Assembly: GCA_039881045.1 (NCBI GenBank)
Contig: JAYWVB010000055.1
Coordinates: 144,262 to 208,261 of the forward strand
Direction: 5' to 3'
DNA length: 64,000 nt
DNA from: Chaetomium olivaceum
Lineage: Eukaryota; Ascomycota; Sordariomycetes; Sordariales; Chaetomiaceae
The translations under genes were made by a program, and so were the position numbers. The notes below the pieces were generated by a model that was not told where the DNA came from, ran no database searches, and saw nothing but the letters and a program-made list of their open reading frames with translations. Numbering within the stretch: the first letter of the stretch is position 1; each line of letters begins with the position of its first letter. Of this stretch, positions 26,390-35,756 are shown piece by piece.

Positions 26390-26955
26390 CTTGAATTTGG
26401 ACTAATTTGGAAGGAGGTTCGGGAATAGGAAGAGTGCAGCCGATGGGCGGCGGATTTTGTTGCTTGGAAAGATATTACAGATCTGGAGTCAACCCCACAT
26501 TTCTCTCTGGTTTGCGTGGGAAACTGCCCCGGCTTGGCGATACCGGCCCGATTCTTGGCTCGGCCCCATAGAATTAAGCGGAGCGGAGCCGGCGCCAGCC
26601 GAGAGAAATCTCTTGAGTTTCACAAGAGAGCTTTATTCTCAAGGCCGTGACTGGAAATAAAACACGGCTTTATTTTTAATAGCTTAAATCGAGACTCTCA
26701 AGTTATTCTTGATTTTTCTCTCTATTTTCCCCATTTACTTTGGAAGGGGATAAAGGGTTGTTTGTAGTGTACTGTGGAGATGCTCCTCGGCCAACTGCGG
26801 GTCTCCGGTCCCTGCCGATCCCAGGGATGACGTCTTGCTCGGTGGTGCCGAAGCAGGAGACGGTTCTCCACAACAACTTTCCTTAAATAAAAAGATCGCC
26901 TCTGTCTCACCTGCACGACATTCCTAAGGACCGCTCGACATGGACGACTCTCAAG
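26390..26955. promoter_or_regulatory. Divergent promoter between SETD3-like and MFS genes
   Basis: 566 bp separate two divergently transcribed start codons. The centre (about 26560-26730) is AT-rich with runs of A and T and a CT-rich stretch (TTTTTCTCTCTATTTTCCCC). No recognisable factor site can be assigned with confidence; shared regulation is only inferred from orientation. Confidence 0.4.
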
Positions 26956-28972
26956 ATGGCCGATCCCACCCCAAAGTCCGACGTATCGGACCAATATGCA
27001 TCGGGTCCGTTGCAACAAACCGAGGGCAGTTCGTCCCACGCCCATCCCAGTCCCACCTCCGACGAGAAGGACATCACCACCACAGATGACGACGACGACG
27101 ACGACCCCTCCTCGGACACAGAAGCCGACTATGACGGCCACCGACCAACGCCCCTCGAAATCCGCCTCTCGCGCACCCGCACCGGCAACACGGCCCGCTC
27201 CGCCAGCACCGTGACCACCGTGACCAGTCACCACCCCAGCATCACCGGCGGGCGGGGAGGAGTCCCCGGCGAAGTTCCAGGCCGCCCCGTCAGCACCACC
27301 AGCGGCCACAACAACAACACCACCACAAACAACACCCTCGCCCGGCGCACGACCACCATCCTCTCGCGCATCCGCTCCCGGCCCCAAGGCCCCCCCACCT
27401 TCACCCACCCACTTTCCCACATCCCCACCGCGCCCGACCAGCTCGTCGACTTCGACGGCGCCCTCGACCCCTACCGCCCCGCCAACTGGCCGCTGCACAA
27501 GAAGGTGACAACGACCCTGCTGTACGGGTTCGTAACCATGAGCGCGACCTGGGCGTCTTCCTGCTACAGCGCGGGCACGGCGCAAGTGGCCGCCGAGTTC
27601 GGCGTAGGCGGCCAGGTGGCGGTGCTGGGGACGTCGTTGTTTCTAGTTGGGTTCGGGGTGGGGCCCTTGCTGTGGGCGCCGCTGAGCGAGGTGTACGGGC
27701 GGCGGCTGGCGGTGTTTGTGCCCATGTTTGTGGCGGCGTGTTTTAGTTTTGGGAGTGCCGCGGCGAAGGACTTTCAGACGCTGATGCTGACGCGGTTTTG
27801 GGGGGCGTTTTTTGCGAGCGCGCCCGTGACGAATACCGGCGGGGTGTTGGGCGATTTGTATGGCCCTGAGGCGAGGGGCGTCGCGATGGCGGGGTATGCG
27901 ATGGCGGTTGTGGCTGGGCCGGCGTTGGGTATGTTGGTTTTTTTGTTTTGTTGTTGTTGTTGTTGTTGCGTTGTCATGTCTCTGGGTTTGTTTTTGGCTG
28001 TGGATGGGTGGTTGTGCTAACAGAGATAGGTCCGATCGTTTCGTTTCGACTGCGCTGGTTGTGCAGCCCGGGCTGGGCTGGCGTTGGACCGAGCACCTTG
28101 CGGGTATCCTTCAAGCCAGTATTCTGGTGCTGGCAGTCATCTTCATCGACGAGACATACCCACCAAAGCTGCTCGTGTACAAGGCCCGCCGGCTGCGCAT
28201 CGAGAGCGGCAACTGGGCGCTGCATGCCAAATTCGAGGAGTGGGATGTTAGTGTCGCCGAGCTGGCCCGCAAGTTCCTGGTGCGTCCCATCCAGCTGCTC
28301 TGCACTCCGATCTGCTTTCTCGTGGCCTTGTATGCGAGTTTTTGCTACGGGATCTTGTACATGCAGCTGGGCTCCATCCCCATCATCTTTGGCGAGGTCC
28401 GCGGCTGGTCGCAGCTGGTCTCCGCCTTGCCGTTCCTGTGCATCTTCATCGGTGCCGTCCTCGGCTGTGGAGCCAACGTGTACAACCAGGTGCTCTACAA
28501 CAAGGCGTACCGCGCCGCCGGGAACAGGGCCGTCCCGGAGAGGCGCTTGCCCCCTATGATGCTCGGGTCGGTGTTGTTCGCCGGTGGGCAGTTCATGACC
28601 GGCTGGACATCTGGCCCCAGCATTCACTGGATTGTCCCCTGTCTCGGGTTGGTGATGCTTGGAACAGGCTTCTTCACCATCTTTCAGGCGGCCCTAAATT
28701 ATCTCGTTGACACCTTCACTGAGTATGCTGCTTCCGCCGTGGCCGCCAACACGTTTCTACGCTCTTGCTTTGCGTGTGCCTTTCCGCTGGTCGTTGGACC
28801 CATGTACCACAACCTCGGTGTCGGTCCTGGGTCGTCGATCCCGGCTGGGTTTTCTGTGATTTTGATACCCGTTCCGTTTGTCTTTTTTGCCTATGGAAAG
28901 CGGATAAGGGCCGGGTCCAAGTGGTCACGAGCGTCCGTTCATGATGGAGCGAAGGGGAAGAGGAGCACGTAG
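26956..28972 (+). CDS. MFS transporter, DHA1-like drug/polyamine group (one frameshift)
   Basis: Predicted plasma-membrane proton antiporter of the major facilitator superfamily. A hydrophilic N-terminal tail of about 170 residues rich in Ser, Thr and Asp precedes the family signature DPYRPANWPLHKK. The first transmembrane bundle contains GPLLWAPLSEVYGRR (motif A region) and GYAMAVVAGPALG (motif C region). Exon 1 is 26956-27928. An intron of 101 bp (27929-28029) has a GTATGT donor and a CTAAC branch. Exon 2 resumes with PIV, then the frame slips by one missing base at about 28040-28050 before ALVVQPGLGWRWTEHLAG, which is the expected continuation. The second bundle follows to a basic C-terminus. 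The family moves polyamines, azoles or other toxic small molecules; the substrate here is unknown. Confidence 0.88.
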
Positions 28973-29199
28973 CGATGGAGATACCCATAGACGCCAGCGA
29001 GAATAGGTAGTTAATATTGTGTTTATCAGTATCATCATCTGACGGGGCACTTAGAAGCACCGTACTTGGAAATTCTGTCTAACAGTGCGATGCTGTTTCG
29101 AAAAAGGATGAGTGGTCGTATTAGGGTTGTTTTGGAAGAAGGAAAAAGGGAGAAGCAATGGAAAAACGGAAAAATACGAAAAAAAAGCAAAAGAATATG

Positions 29200-29286
29200 T
29201 CCCCCGACCGGAATCGAGCCGGTGACCTTTCGGTATCAATAAATGCCTTTACAGCCGAACGTGATAGCCAACTACACCACAAGGGG
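29200..29286 (-). tRNA. tRNA-Tyr (anticodon GTA) with short intron
   Basis: The anticodon stem TTCGG/CCGAA closes a CTGTAA..A loop with a 14-nt intron after position 37. The D arm matches the fungal tRNA-Tyr pattern GTGTAGTTGGCTATCAC, and the T stem ACCGG/CCGGT is perfect, with an unusual C at position 54. The acceptor is imperfect: CCCCTTG against CGGGGG leaves one base unpaired, so a G appears to be missing from the G run (29201-29205 on the plus strand). Tyrosine identity rests on the anticodon and D-arm pattern. Confidence 0.8.
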
Positions 29287-29287
29287 A

Positions 29288-29682
29288 TTTCTTGGTTGTT
29301 GGGTTGCGGGGTTTGAGGCGGGGTTTATCAGGATGCAATCCTGCCCCGCCCCGCCAAGATGTCATCTCGGTGACTGACCTCCGAGAATCGGAGTTTCCTG
29401 TTTCTATGAAGTTGTCACAGCTTATCTATATGCATTAGAATAAAAACAAATATCAACCATCCAGGTAAACAGACGTTGGAATTAAGGTAGGAATGGCACA
29501 TGGTTCTAGCCTATATTCATGCAGTAAATGAAGAAAAATTATCAATCGCAGCTAGGCAAACGGGTACCCATCTAACAAACTCGGTGATGTCTTGAGCAAG
29601 AGAGCGGTAGGAGAAACATGCCCGTCCAGCCCGCCCATAAATCCAAACCTCTGCCCCTGAAGCTGCCCCGGGCAGTCCTACG
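29288..29682. other. Intergenic region between tRNA-Tyr and the hydrolase gene
   Basis: 3' flank of the alpha/beta hydrolase gene and 5' flank of tRNA-Tyr. An imperfect GGGGCGGGG-like palindromic stretch lies at about 29315-29355. No coding sequence was recognised. Confidence 0.5.
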
Positions 29683-31113
29683 TTACACCTTCCACACCAC
29701 CTCCCTCAACCACCTGCCCACCTCGGCCGTATACGCCGCCGTCTTCAGCTCCGCATCCCTCATCGTCTCCTTCCCCCCCAGCAATCCCCGAATATGCACA
29801 TTATCAAACCCATGCAACACATCCGGCACCAGCAACCACTTGACCCCGCCTCCCTCCCAGCTCTCCTCAAACGCAAACCGCTCATCCTCCTCCTCCCTCG
29901 CGCCCCTCAACCCCCTCAACTCCCCCCTCCCCGTCGTCACCCCGCCATACGCATCCCCACAAACCCGCCACCTCGCCTCGGCACTCCCCCGGTCGGGAAC
30001 CACCCGCCTGCCCCTCCCCGCACCACCCCCTTCACGCGACAGCCGACACGCGAACCGCCAGCTCTCGTGCGCGAGCATGTCCAGCTCGGCGCCGACGACG
30101 CAGACGTAGCCCGGCAGGTCCTCGCGCGCCGCGTGGGCGGGGCTGAGCAGCGGGTCGCGCAGGGCCTGGCCGTAGGGGATGTAGCTCCAGTCGAAGGCGG
30201 GCGCGAGCGAGATGAGGCCGTCGGTGGGGGCGTTGCGCGGCGGCGGGAGGAGCGCGGCGGCCGTCTTCCACGGCCGGTTGGCCAGCTTCTGCTGCGGCGG
30301 GTAGCTGACGTCGAGGCAGCCGTAGATGGAGAGCGCGGCGGCGGGGGTGAGGCGGTGCGTGTGGATGCTGGGGAGTTCTACGCCGCGAGGTTAGTTAGTT
30401 AGTAAGTAGGGGGGTTGGATGGTTGGGGATGAGGCAGGGAGGGTAGGGTGGGTTGACGTACGCGATACGGATAGCGCGAGGTTGGCGCCGGCGGAGAAGC
30501 CCAGGATGGCTGTGCGGCTCGTGGGGCCGTCGGTGCTCCGGTCAATGGGAAGGGAGGTGTCGGCGAGGGCAGCCAGAAGGAGCGCCTCGAGGTCGTGTAG
30601 ACCGGTGGGGAAGGGGTGGGCGGGCGCCTTGGAGTAGTTGAGAGAGATGACTAGAACGGACTGCTTGTTGGCAAAGGCACGGTTCCACTCGTCGTCGTCG
30701 CGCTGGTGGCCGATGCAGAAGCCGCCGCCGTGGACGGTGAAGAGGGTGGAAAGCGTGGCCTGCGATGTCTTTTTATACGAGCGCGGTAAGAAGATGCTGG
30801 ATTGTATCTTGTCAGACGGTGAACGTTCAGACCACAAGATAGGGTTGGCCACTCACCGCACGGGCAAGTGTGGACGGCATTCATAGCTTTTGATGATGTC
30901 GGGCCAGCCCGGGGGCGGGTCTCGGGATTCTTGCCAGTCGCGCAGCCAAAGCACAGGGTTCAGGATGCTCTTCAAGCCGTACATGTAGCCGGCATACAGG
31001 AGCCTCGTAAGAAAGGGCGGCGCCTCTCGTCGGAGAATGACCTCCTTGTCATGGTCGACGTTGGGGCTTTTGTCGTTCCGCTCAGGCTGCTTTCTCTGGG
31101 TGAGGTTCGTCAT
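29683..31113 (-). CDS. Alpha/beta hydrolase, HSL-type esterase/lipase
   Basis: A carboxylic-ester hydrolase of the hormone-sensitive-lipase (HSL) group. Three exons, 30857-31113, 30462-30796 and 29683-30377 (introns of 60 and 84 bp), give 428 residues in one clean frame. Visible motifs are the oxyanion-hole VHGGGFCIGH, the nucleophile elbow GFSAGAN (GxSxG) and a C-terminal PDVLHGFDNV containing the likely catalytic Asp and His. The N-terminal part has a moderately hydrophobic region (LLYAGYMYGLKSILNPVLWL) that could associate with membranes, and no clear signal peptide. A Gly/Arg/Glu-rich insert of about 45 residues sits before the catalytic Asp-His. An alternative upstream in-frame ATG lies at 31194. 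It is divergent from the 3-hydroxyacyl-CoA dehydrogenase gene. Substrate unknown. Confidence 0.9.
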
Positions 31114-31815
31114 GTTGGGTTTCCGCCAGGAGCAAAGTGCCCGAACAGCTAATATCACAATTGCAATATCACAGTTGAAGGTGTATGCGGTCAAGTTTGG
31201 AGGTGCGGCTGCTCAAATACGCAAACAATGAAACAATTAACACTTGAGTGATATAGGGATAATAGATGAACGATCGACCGGGAAAACGTATTGACAAGTG
31301 GCAATGGGAACGACACGCGTTTCGACGACGGCAGAAAATATCGGCAGCATTGATTGCGAGTTACTGGCTTTACCCGGCTTCTGATCAGCACTCGACGCTA
31401 TATACAATACCTTTACCTCGTACGAGGAGGTGCCGCATTTCCCGATGACCTCTCCCAATTCGGTTGGGAGGTTCGATGTATCGCAGAAATGGGCCTCAAG
31501 AATCGATGTCCCTCGCATGTTCCAGCCAGATGCAGCTGCTGCGCCGGAAGTTTCATTAAATATTGGCACAAGAGATAGTTAGGTACCTGAGTTAACGCCG
31601 AGAGGCAGAGAACATGCTGAGCTTGGAAGCCTCGGCCCCTGTGGGCTGCCACGAGCGCCTTGGCCCCGCTACCTTACGTCAGCTGCTGTGTCCGGTTCAT
31701 GTGCATGGATACCGTAGGTGGATGGTCGGGGCCGAGGTTAGCCGCTCTCGTCCATGAATCCCCGGCACAGTCGAGCTTCGGTTCACTTTTCACCTGACAA
31801 CTCTCCTCTCCAACA
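31114..31815. promoter_or_regulatory. Divergent promoter between hydrolase and 3-hydroxyacyl-CoA dehydrogenase
   Basis: About 700 bp separate two start codons pointing away from each other. No open frame is convincing. A fatty-acid element of the CCTCGG type (bound by FarA/FarB-class regulators in Aspergillus) appears as CCTCGGCCCC at about 31630, which would fit the beta-oxidation-type neighbour. A six-base match alone is weak evidence. Confidence 0.35.
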
Positions 31816-32915
31816 ATGACAGCTTCAATGATGGCGGCACGGCAGGCACTCCGGCTTTCGAGCCGAGTGAGATACTTCAGCTCGACGGCGGCGAGGCCGG
31901 CTGCGGAAGTGAAAAGGTTAGGCGTGATTGGTGCCGGCCAAATGGTATGAAGTGATGACCACCTCAACACCATCGAATCTGCCCGAATTAAGATACTGAT
32001 ATTTTGTTTCGCCAAAACACAGGGGCTCGGGATTGCGTTGGTGGCTGCTCAAAAGGCGCAGGTGCCGGTGACGTTGGTGGACTCGTCCCAAGCCTCTCTC
32101 GACAAAGGCTTGGCTTTTGCAGGTTGGTGACAACCAGGACTCACGGTTGTCGAGAAGTTGTCAGCTAAACAATGACTTCAGAGAAACTCCTCGTAAAGGA
32201 CGTTGCCAAGCAGCGTCTTACCCAGGAGCAAGCCGATGCCGCCCGTGCCCTGCTCCAGCCCACCACTTCCATCGACGACCTGTCATCAGCCGACTTCGTC
32301 ATCGAGGCCGTCCCCGAGATACCCCAGCTCAAGTTTGACATCTTCTCCAAGCTCGCCCAGATCTGCCCCAAACATGCCATCCTCGCCACCAACACCTCGT
32401 CCATCTCCATCACCCGCATCGCCGCTGCCACCACCGGCGGCAACCCCACCGACACCTCCAACAGCTCGCGCGTCGTCTCCACCCACTTCATGAACCCGGT
32501 GCCCGTGCAAAAAGGCGTCGAGATCATCTCGGGGCTCCAGACCTCAAAAGAGACGCTCGAGACCGCCGTAGCCTTCTGCAAGCGCCTCGGCAAGGTGACG
32601 TCGGTGTCGGCCGACTCGCCGGGTTTCCTGGCCAACCGCATCCTGATGCCCTACATCAACGAGGCCGTCATCTGCCTCGAGACGGGCGTGGGCGACCGCG
32701 ACTCCATCGACGCCATCATGAAGAACGGCACCAACGTGCCCATGGGTCCGCTGCAGCTCGCCGACTTCATCGGCCTCGACACCTGTCTGGCTATCATGAA
32801 GGTGCTGCACACCGAGACGGGCGACTCCAAGTACCGCCCTAGTGTTTTGCTGCGGAACATGGTTGATGCGGGGTGGCTAGGGAAGAAGAGCGGCAAGGGC
32901 TTTTATGACTACTAG
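31816..32915 (+). CDS. Mitochondrial short-chain 3-hydroxyacyl-CoA dehydrogenase
   Basis: NAD-dependent oxidation of L-3-hydroxyacyl-CoA to 3-ketoacyl-CoA, a step of short-chain beta-oxidation. Exons 31816-31944, 32023-32122 and 32182-32915 give 320 residues. The N-terminus (AARQALRLSSRVRYFSSTAA) is a typical mitochondrial presequence rich in Arg, Ser and Ala. The Rossmann motif GVIGAGQMGLGIAL spans the first intron. Family motifs ATNTSSISI, STHFMNPVPV and DSPGFLANRILMPYINEA follow, and the C-terminus KKSGKGFYDY is the classical ending. The catalytic His is in the THFMNP block. The frame is intact and splice sites agree with fungal consensus. The closest described group is the fungal mitochondrial HadA/SCHAD type. 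Confidence 0.96.
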
Positions 32916-33953
32916 ATGTGATGTATGGTCTTGTAATGATACAATCATCGTTTACAGTGTGATGTGCACACAAGGGGCTAAAATAGGGGGCGTCATCGTT
33001 TCGTAACCAGTCATATACATTACTCCAGTTGACGGAGTAAATACAGAACCCATTTCACCCATATTACACCCGCAACCCGCAATCTCTTCCCGCGGACCAT
33101 CGGTAGTCGAGAAATTGGACTATAATTGAGAATGTGCCGCAAACCGGGAAGCCTGCAGCACCAGTGATTACTCCCCGTGTGTTAATTTGTAGCTATCCGC
33201 GCGAGTCTACCAACGGACCATGACAAGGACAACCTCTCAGGCGATGGCTACTTTATCATTGGAGATTCCCAGCTATGCCCCGATCTCGAGTCGTGTAGAT
33301 GTTACATAACGCATCCTCGGCAACACTTCAGTTCTTCTAAAGTTACTGTTTGGCGCGTCCGAAAAACACTCGTACACGCGGACTGCGTCAGCCTTTTGGG
33401 CAACGGTTGACCCCTTAAGAGTAAAAGGCAGTCTTGGTGCGCGCCCACAGCGAGAAGCACACCACAACCTTACCCTCGTATAAACGCCTACTCACCAAAT
33501 GCTACCAGGCTACCTAAACGTAACTCCCATCTAAACAAGCCATGACCCTTATTCTCCCCATTTGAACAGCTCCGGGAAAGACCCGATCACCACCGCTATC
33601 AAGCCTGAGACGCGGCCGCAGCATCCAACCACCACTCCGCCATCCCCTCCCCAACGACGCAAACATCAACAACACACCCGACCTTTCCCCGCAGAAACCG
33701 TCACCAACCCGCCGCGGTACATAAAACGGCGCTTTCCTTTTGCACCCCTCCCTCCCTCTCTCCCTCCCTCATTGACATGCCGCCTCCCCGAAGACACACA
33801 AGCCATTGCAAGAGCCCACTGCCGCACAACACCACCATCAGCCACGCGCCCGACCGGCTCCGACAGGGGGGCACTGGCGCAATCGTCTCACGCGAAGAGC
33901 ACGTCGGCAAAACCCGTTCGCAGCTTGCGCTTCCAGCCGTCGAACAAGGCAAC

Positions 33954-34356
33954 TTAACAGGGCCGGCTCACACCTCGCTGCCTTTGGCACGGGGTGGCTG
34001 CCTTTGGCAGGGGGTGGTGATGCTTGACGAAGAAGAAGTAGGCCGCGAGACGGCGGCGGGGGGTTGCCTCCCGGTTGGCGAGGAGGGCGAGGAGGAAGCG
34101 GAGCGGTGCGTTCGGGAGCAAACATCCATGGGATAAATGTGCTCGGTAGCTGTTTATTGTAAAGGCAGAGTGTCCCATGAGGTTGTGCTCTATGGACATG
34201 GAGGTCGAAGCCGAACCTATCGACAAACGTCTGTATGTCTTTTACGACGGGGGGCCATCCAGTTTCGGGTGACTCGTAATCTACGGTGACATACACCGTC
34301 TTGGGGTTGTTGTAAGTTTCGTTGAACCCGAGCTTAAATAGGGCGATGGTCGTCAT
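33954..34356 (-). CDS. Weak hypothetical protein fragment
   Basis: From the ATG at 34356 a frame reads MTTIALFKLGFNETYNNP, then VYVTVDYESPETGWPPVV and FVDRFGFDLHVH. These have natural amino-acid composition and predicted helix and strand patterning unlike the surrounding spacer. After about 34200 the same frame becomes Pro/Arg-rich, while the next frame over continues with IEHNLMGHSAFTINSY to a stop at 33954, so the two may be one coding segment with an indel. I do not recognise a family. It could equally be chance. Confidence 0.25.
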
Positions 34357-34946
34357 TGGGGAAGGGTCGGTGCCAATGGTGGTACCGTGGTCGCGAGGGG
34401 TTTCTGTCCGGGGAAATCGGCTCATATGGGGGGTTAGCTTGTCTCGTTCCCATGGTACCTTTAGTATCAGAAAGCTAAAGAAAGATAACTTCCTTTGCTT
34501 TTCGAAGAAGCATGGCTTCCCTTTCTCCTCGACCAAGTAGGAGGGCTTGGATGGATAGGGTCGCGGTGCTGGTGTCGGTGATCGTAACGACCTCAGTAGG
34601 TAACCCGCAACTCTTTCCTCAGCTGGGTGTGCTGCCATTTGGGGAGATAAACATTAGACAAGGCCGCCAGCCTTAGGCACTAAGATCCGAGGTGGAAGTT
34701 CTCGCAATCTATCCTCATTGCCCATGGATATCCAGACTGATATAATCCTGTTAGCAACCAAGTTAAACCTAGACCTAGATCCCTCAGACGGGATATTCAG
34801 GCGAGCAACCCTCACAACACCCACTTCCATCCGAACCCCCCCCCACCCCCGAAGCCATGCTCCTTCCTCCACCCAGCAGCCAACACACGGTATACATACC
34901 ACTCCCGCAGCCCACACTGTCACCGACCCTCCCAATTGACGCACAA

Positions 34947-35099
34947 CACCGGTTGGCGCAACGGCATTGGGAGGGACCCGGGTGGAACGCCAACCGAAAG
35001 AGGCCGTGGGTTCGACTCCCCCCTCGCGAAGAAAAACCCTGAATTCAGAGTTTTTCGTAGCCTGCAGCCCCCATCCGACCGGCGGATGGGGTCGGCAGG
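34947..35099 (+). ncRNA. Candidate structured Pol III-type RNA or tRNA-derived element
   Basis: A perfect A-box match (TGGCGCAACGG, 34954-34964) and a B-box-like GGTTCGACTCC (35009-35019) are spaced as in an intron-containing tRNA gene, but no acceptor stem can be formed. An 8-bp stem links GGTTGGCG (34951-34958) to CGCCAACC (34988-34995). Next comes a 26-bp near-perfect palindrome (35031-35056) ending in a T5 run that could terminate Pol III. A strong hairpin follows (35061-35099): CCTGC/GCAGG outer stem and CCCCATCCG/CGGATGGGG inner stem. It may be a tRNA relic, a SINE head or an undescribed small RNA. Confidence 0.4.
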
Positions 35100-35756
35100 T
35101 GAGCTTTTTGGTCTTACCTTTTTTGCTGCCTGGCTTCTAGAATTCGTTGGGTACTTACTTAGTCTTCTGGAAGGTTTTTATTGTCATTGTTGTTTTGTTG
35201 AAATGCCGATCCCCTTCTTGGGGTTTTCAGCCCAAGACACGTCTAGTCATCTAGATCTGTTGTTGTTCGGGCACTAGTACGAGATTCGAGTAAGCTAGGG
35301 AGGAACGGAGACCGGCCTAAAGTACCGTCAGGTGCAAGCTCGTCCGGGCTCAAGGCAACGAGATCGCTGCTGGGTACTGGGTGATGATGTTGGTGTCCGC
35401 CAAACCCCGCTCGACCGAGGGAGGGTGTTGAGTTACGATCCTTGGATTAACTTCACACCAACGTGCCATGTATACCACTTCTCTCCACATCCACAGGTAG
35501 GAACACACCACCAAAAACACGCCAACATCAAAACCAACACGCATCCATAGCTAACGTAGACTACAAGTACAGATACACAACCCACCCTCCCATCCTCCTC
35601 CCAACCCACCCAGACATGAACATGAACCCCGCTAAATCGGACTCCAACGTTAGGTACCCATCGCTCATCCCACATGCCATACCCACACCCATGCTCACAC
35701 CCTCACATCACATGGAATCACCCCTCGGCACCCCACGACGCAGCAGCGGCCCTCTT

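Larger units (their letters stand above)
32916..35756. other. Gene-poor region with a structured element
   Basis: Almost 2.8 kb with no secure protein gene. A weak hypothetical frame lies at 33954-34356 and a structured, possibly Pol III-transcribed element at 34947-35099; both are listed separately. 33560-33960 is Pro/Arg/Thr-rich only in translation and looks like GC-rich spacer, with a CCCTC repeat at about 33745-33770. 35280-35750 is the 3' flank of the SAPS gene with CCACCC-rich sequence. Confidence 0.45.

Noticed and set aside
33562..33957. 131-codon plus-strand frame
   Set aside because: Pro/Thr/Arg/Ser-rich and of low complexity; overlaps equally good frames on the other strand.
34947..35029. 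A functional tRNA gene at the A/B-box element
   Set aside because: CACCGGT cannot pair with CTCGCGA, and no anticodon arm of normal geometry forms.
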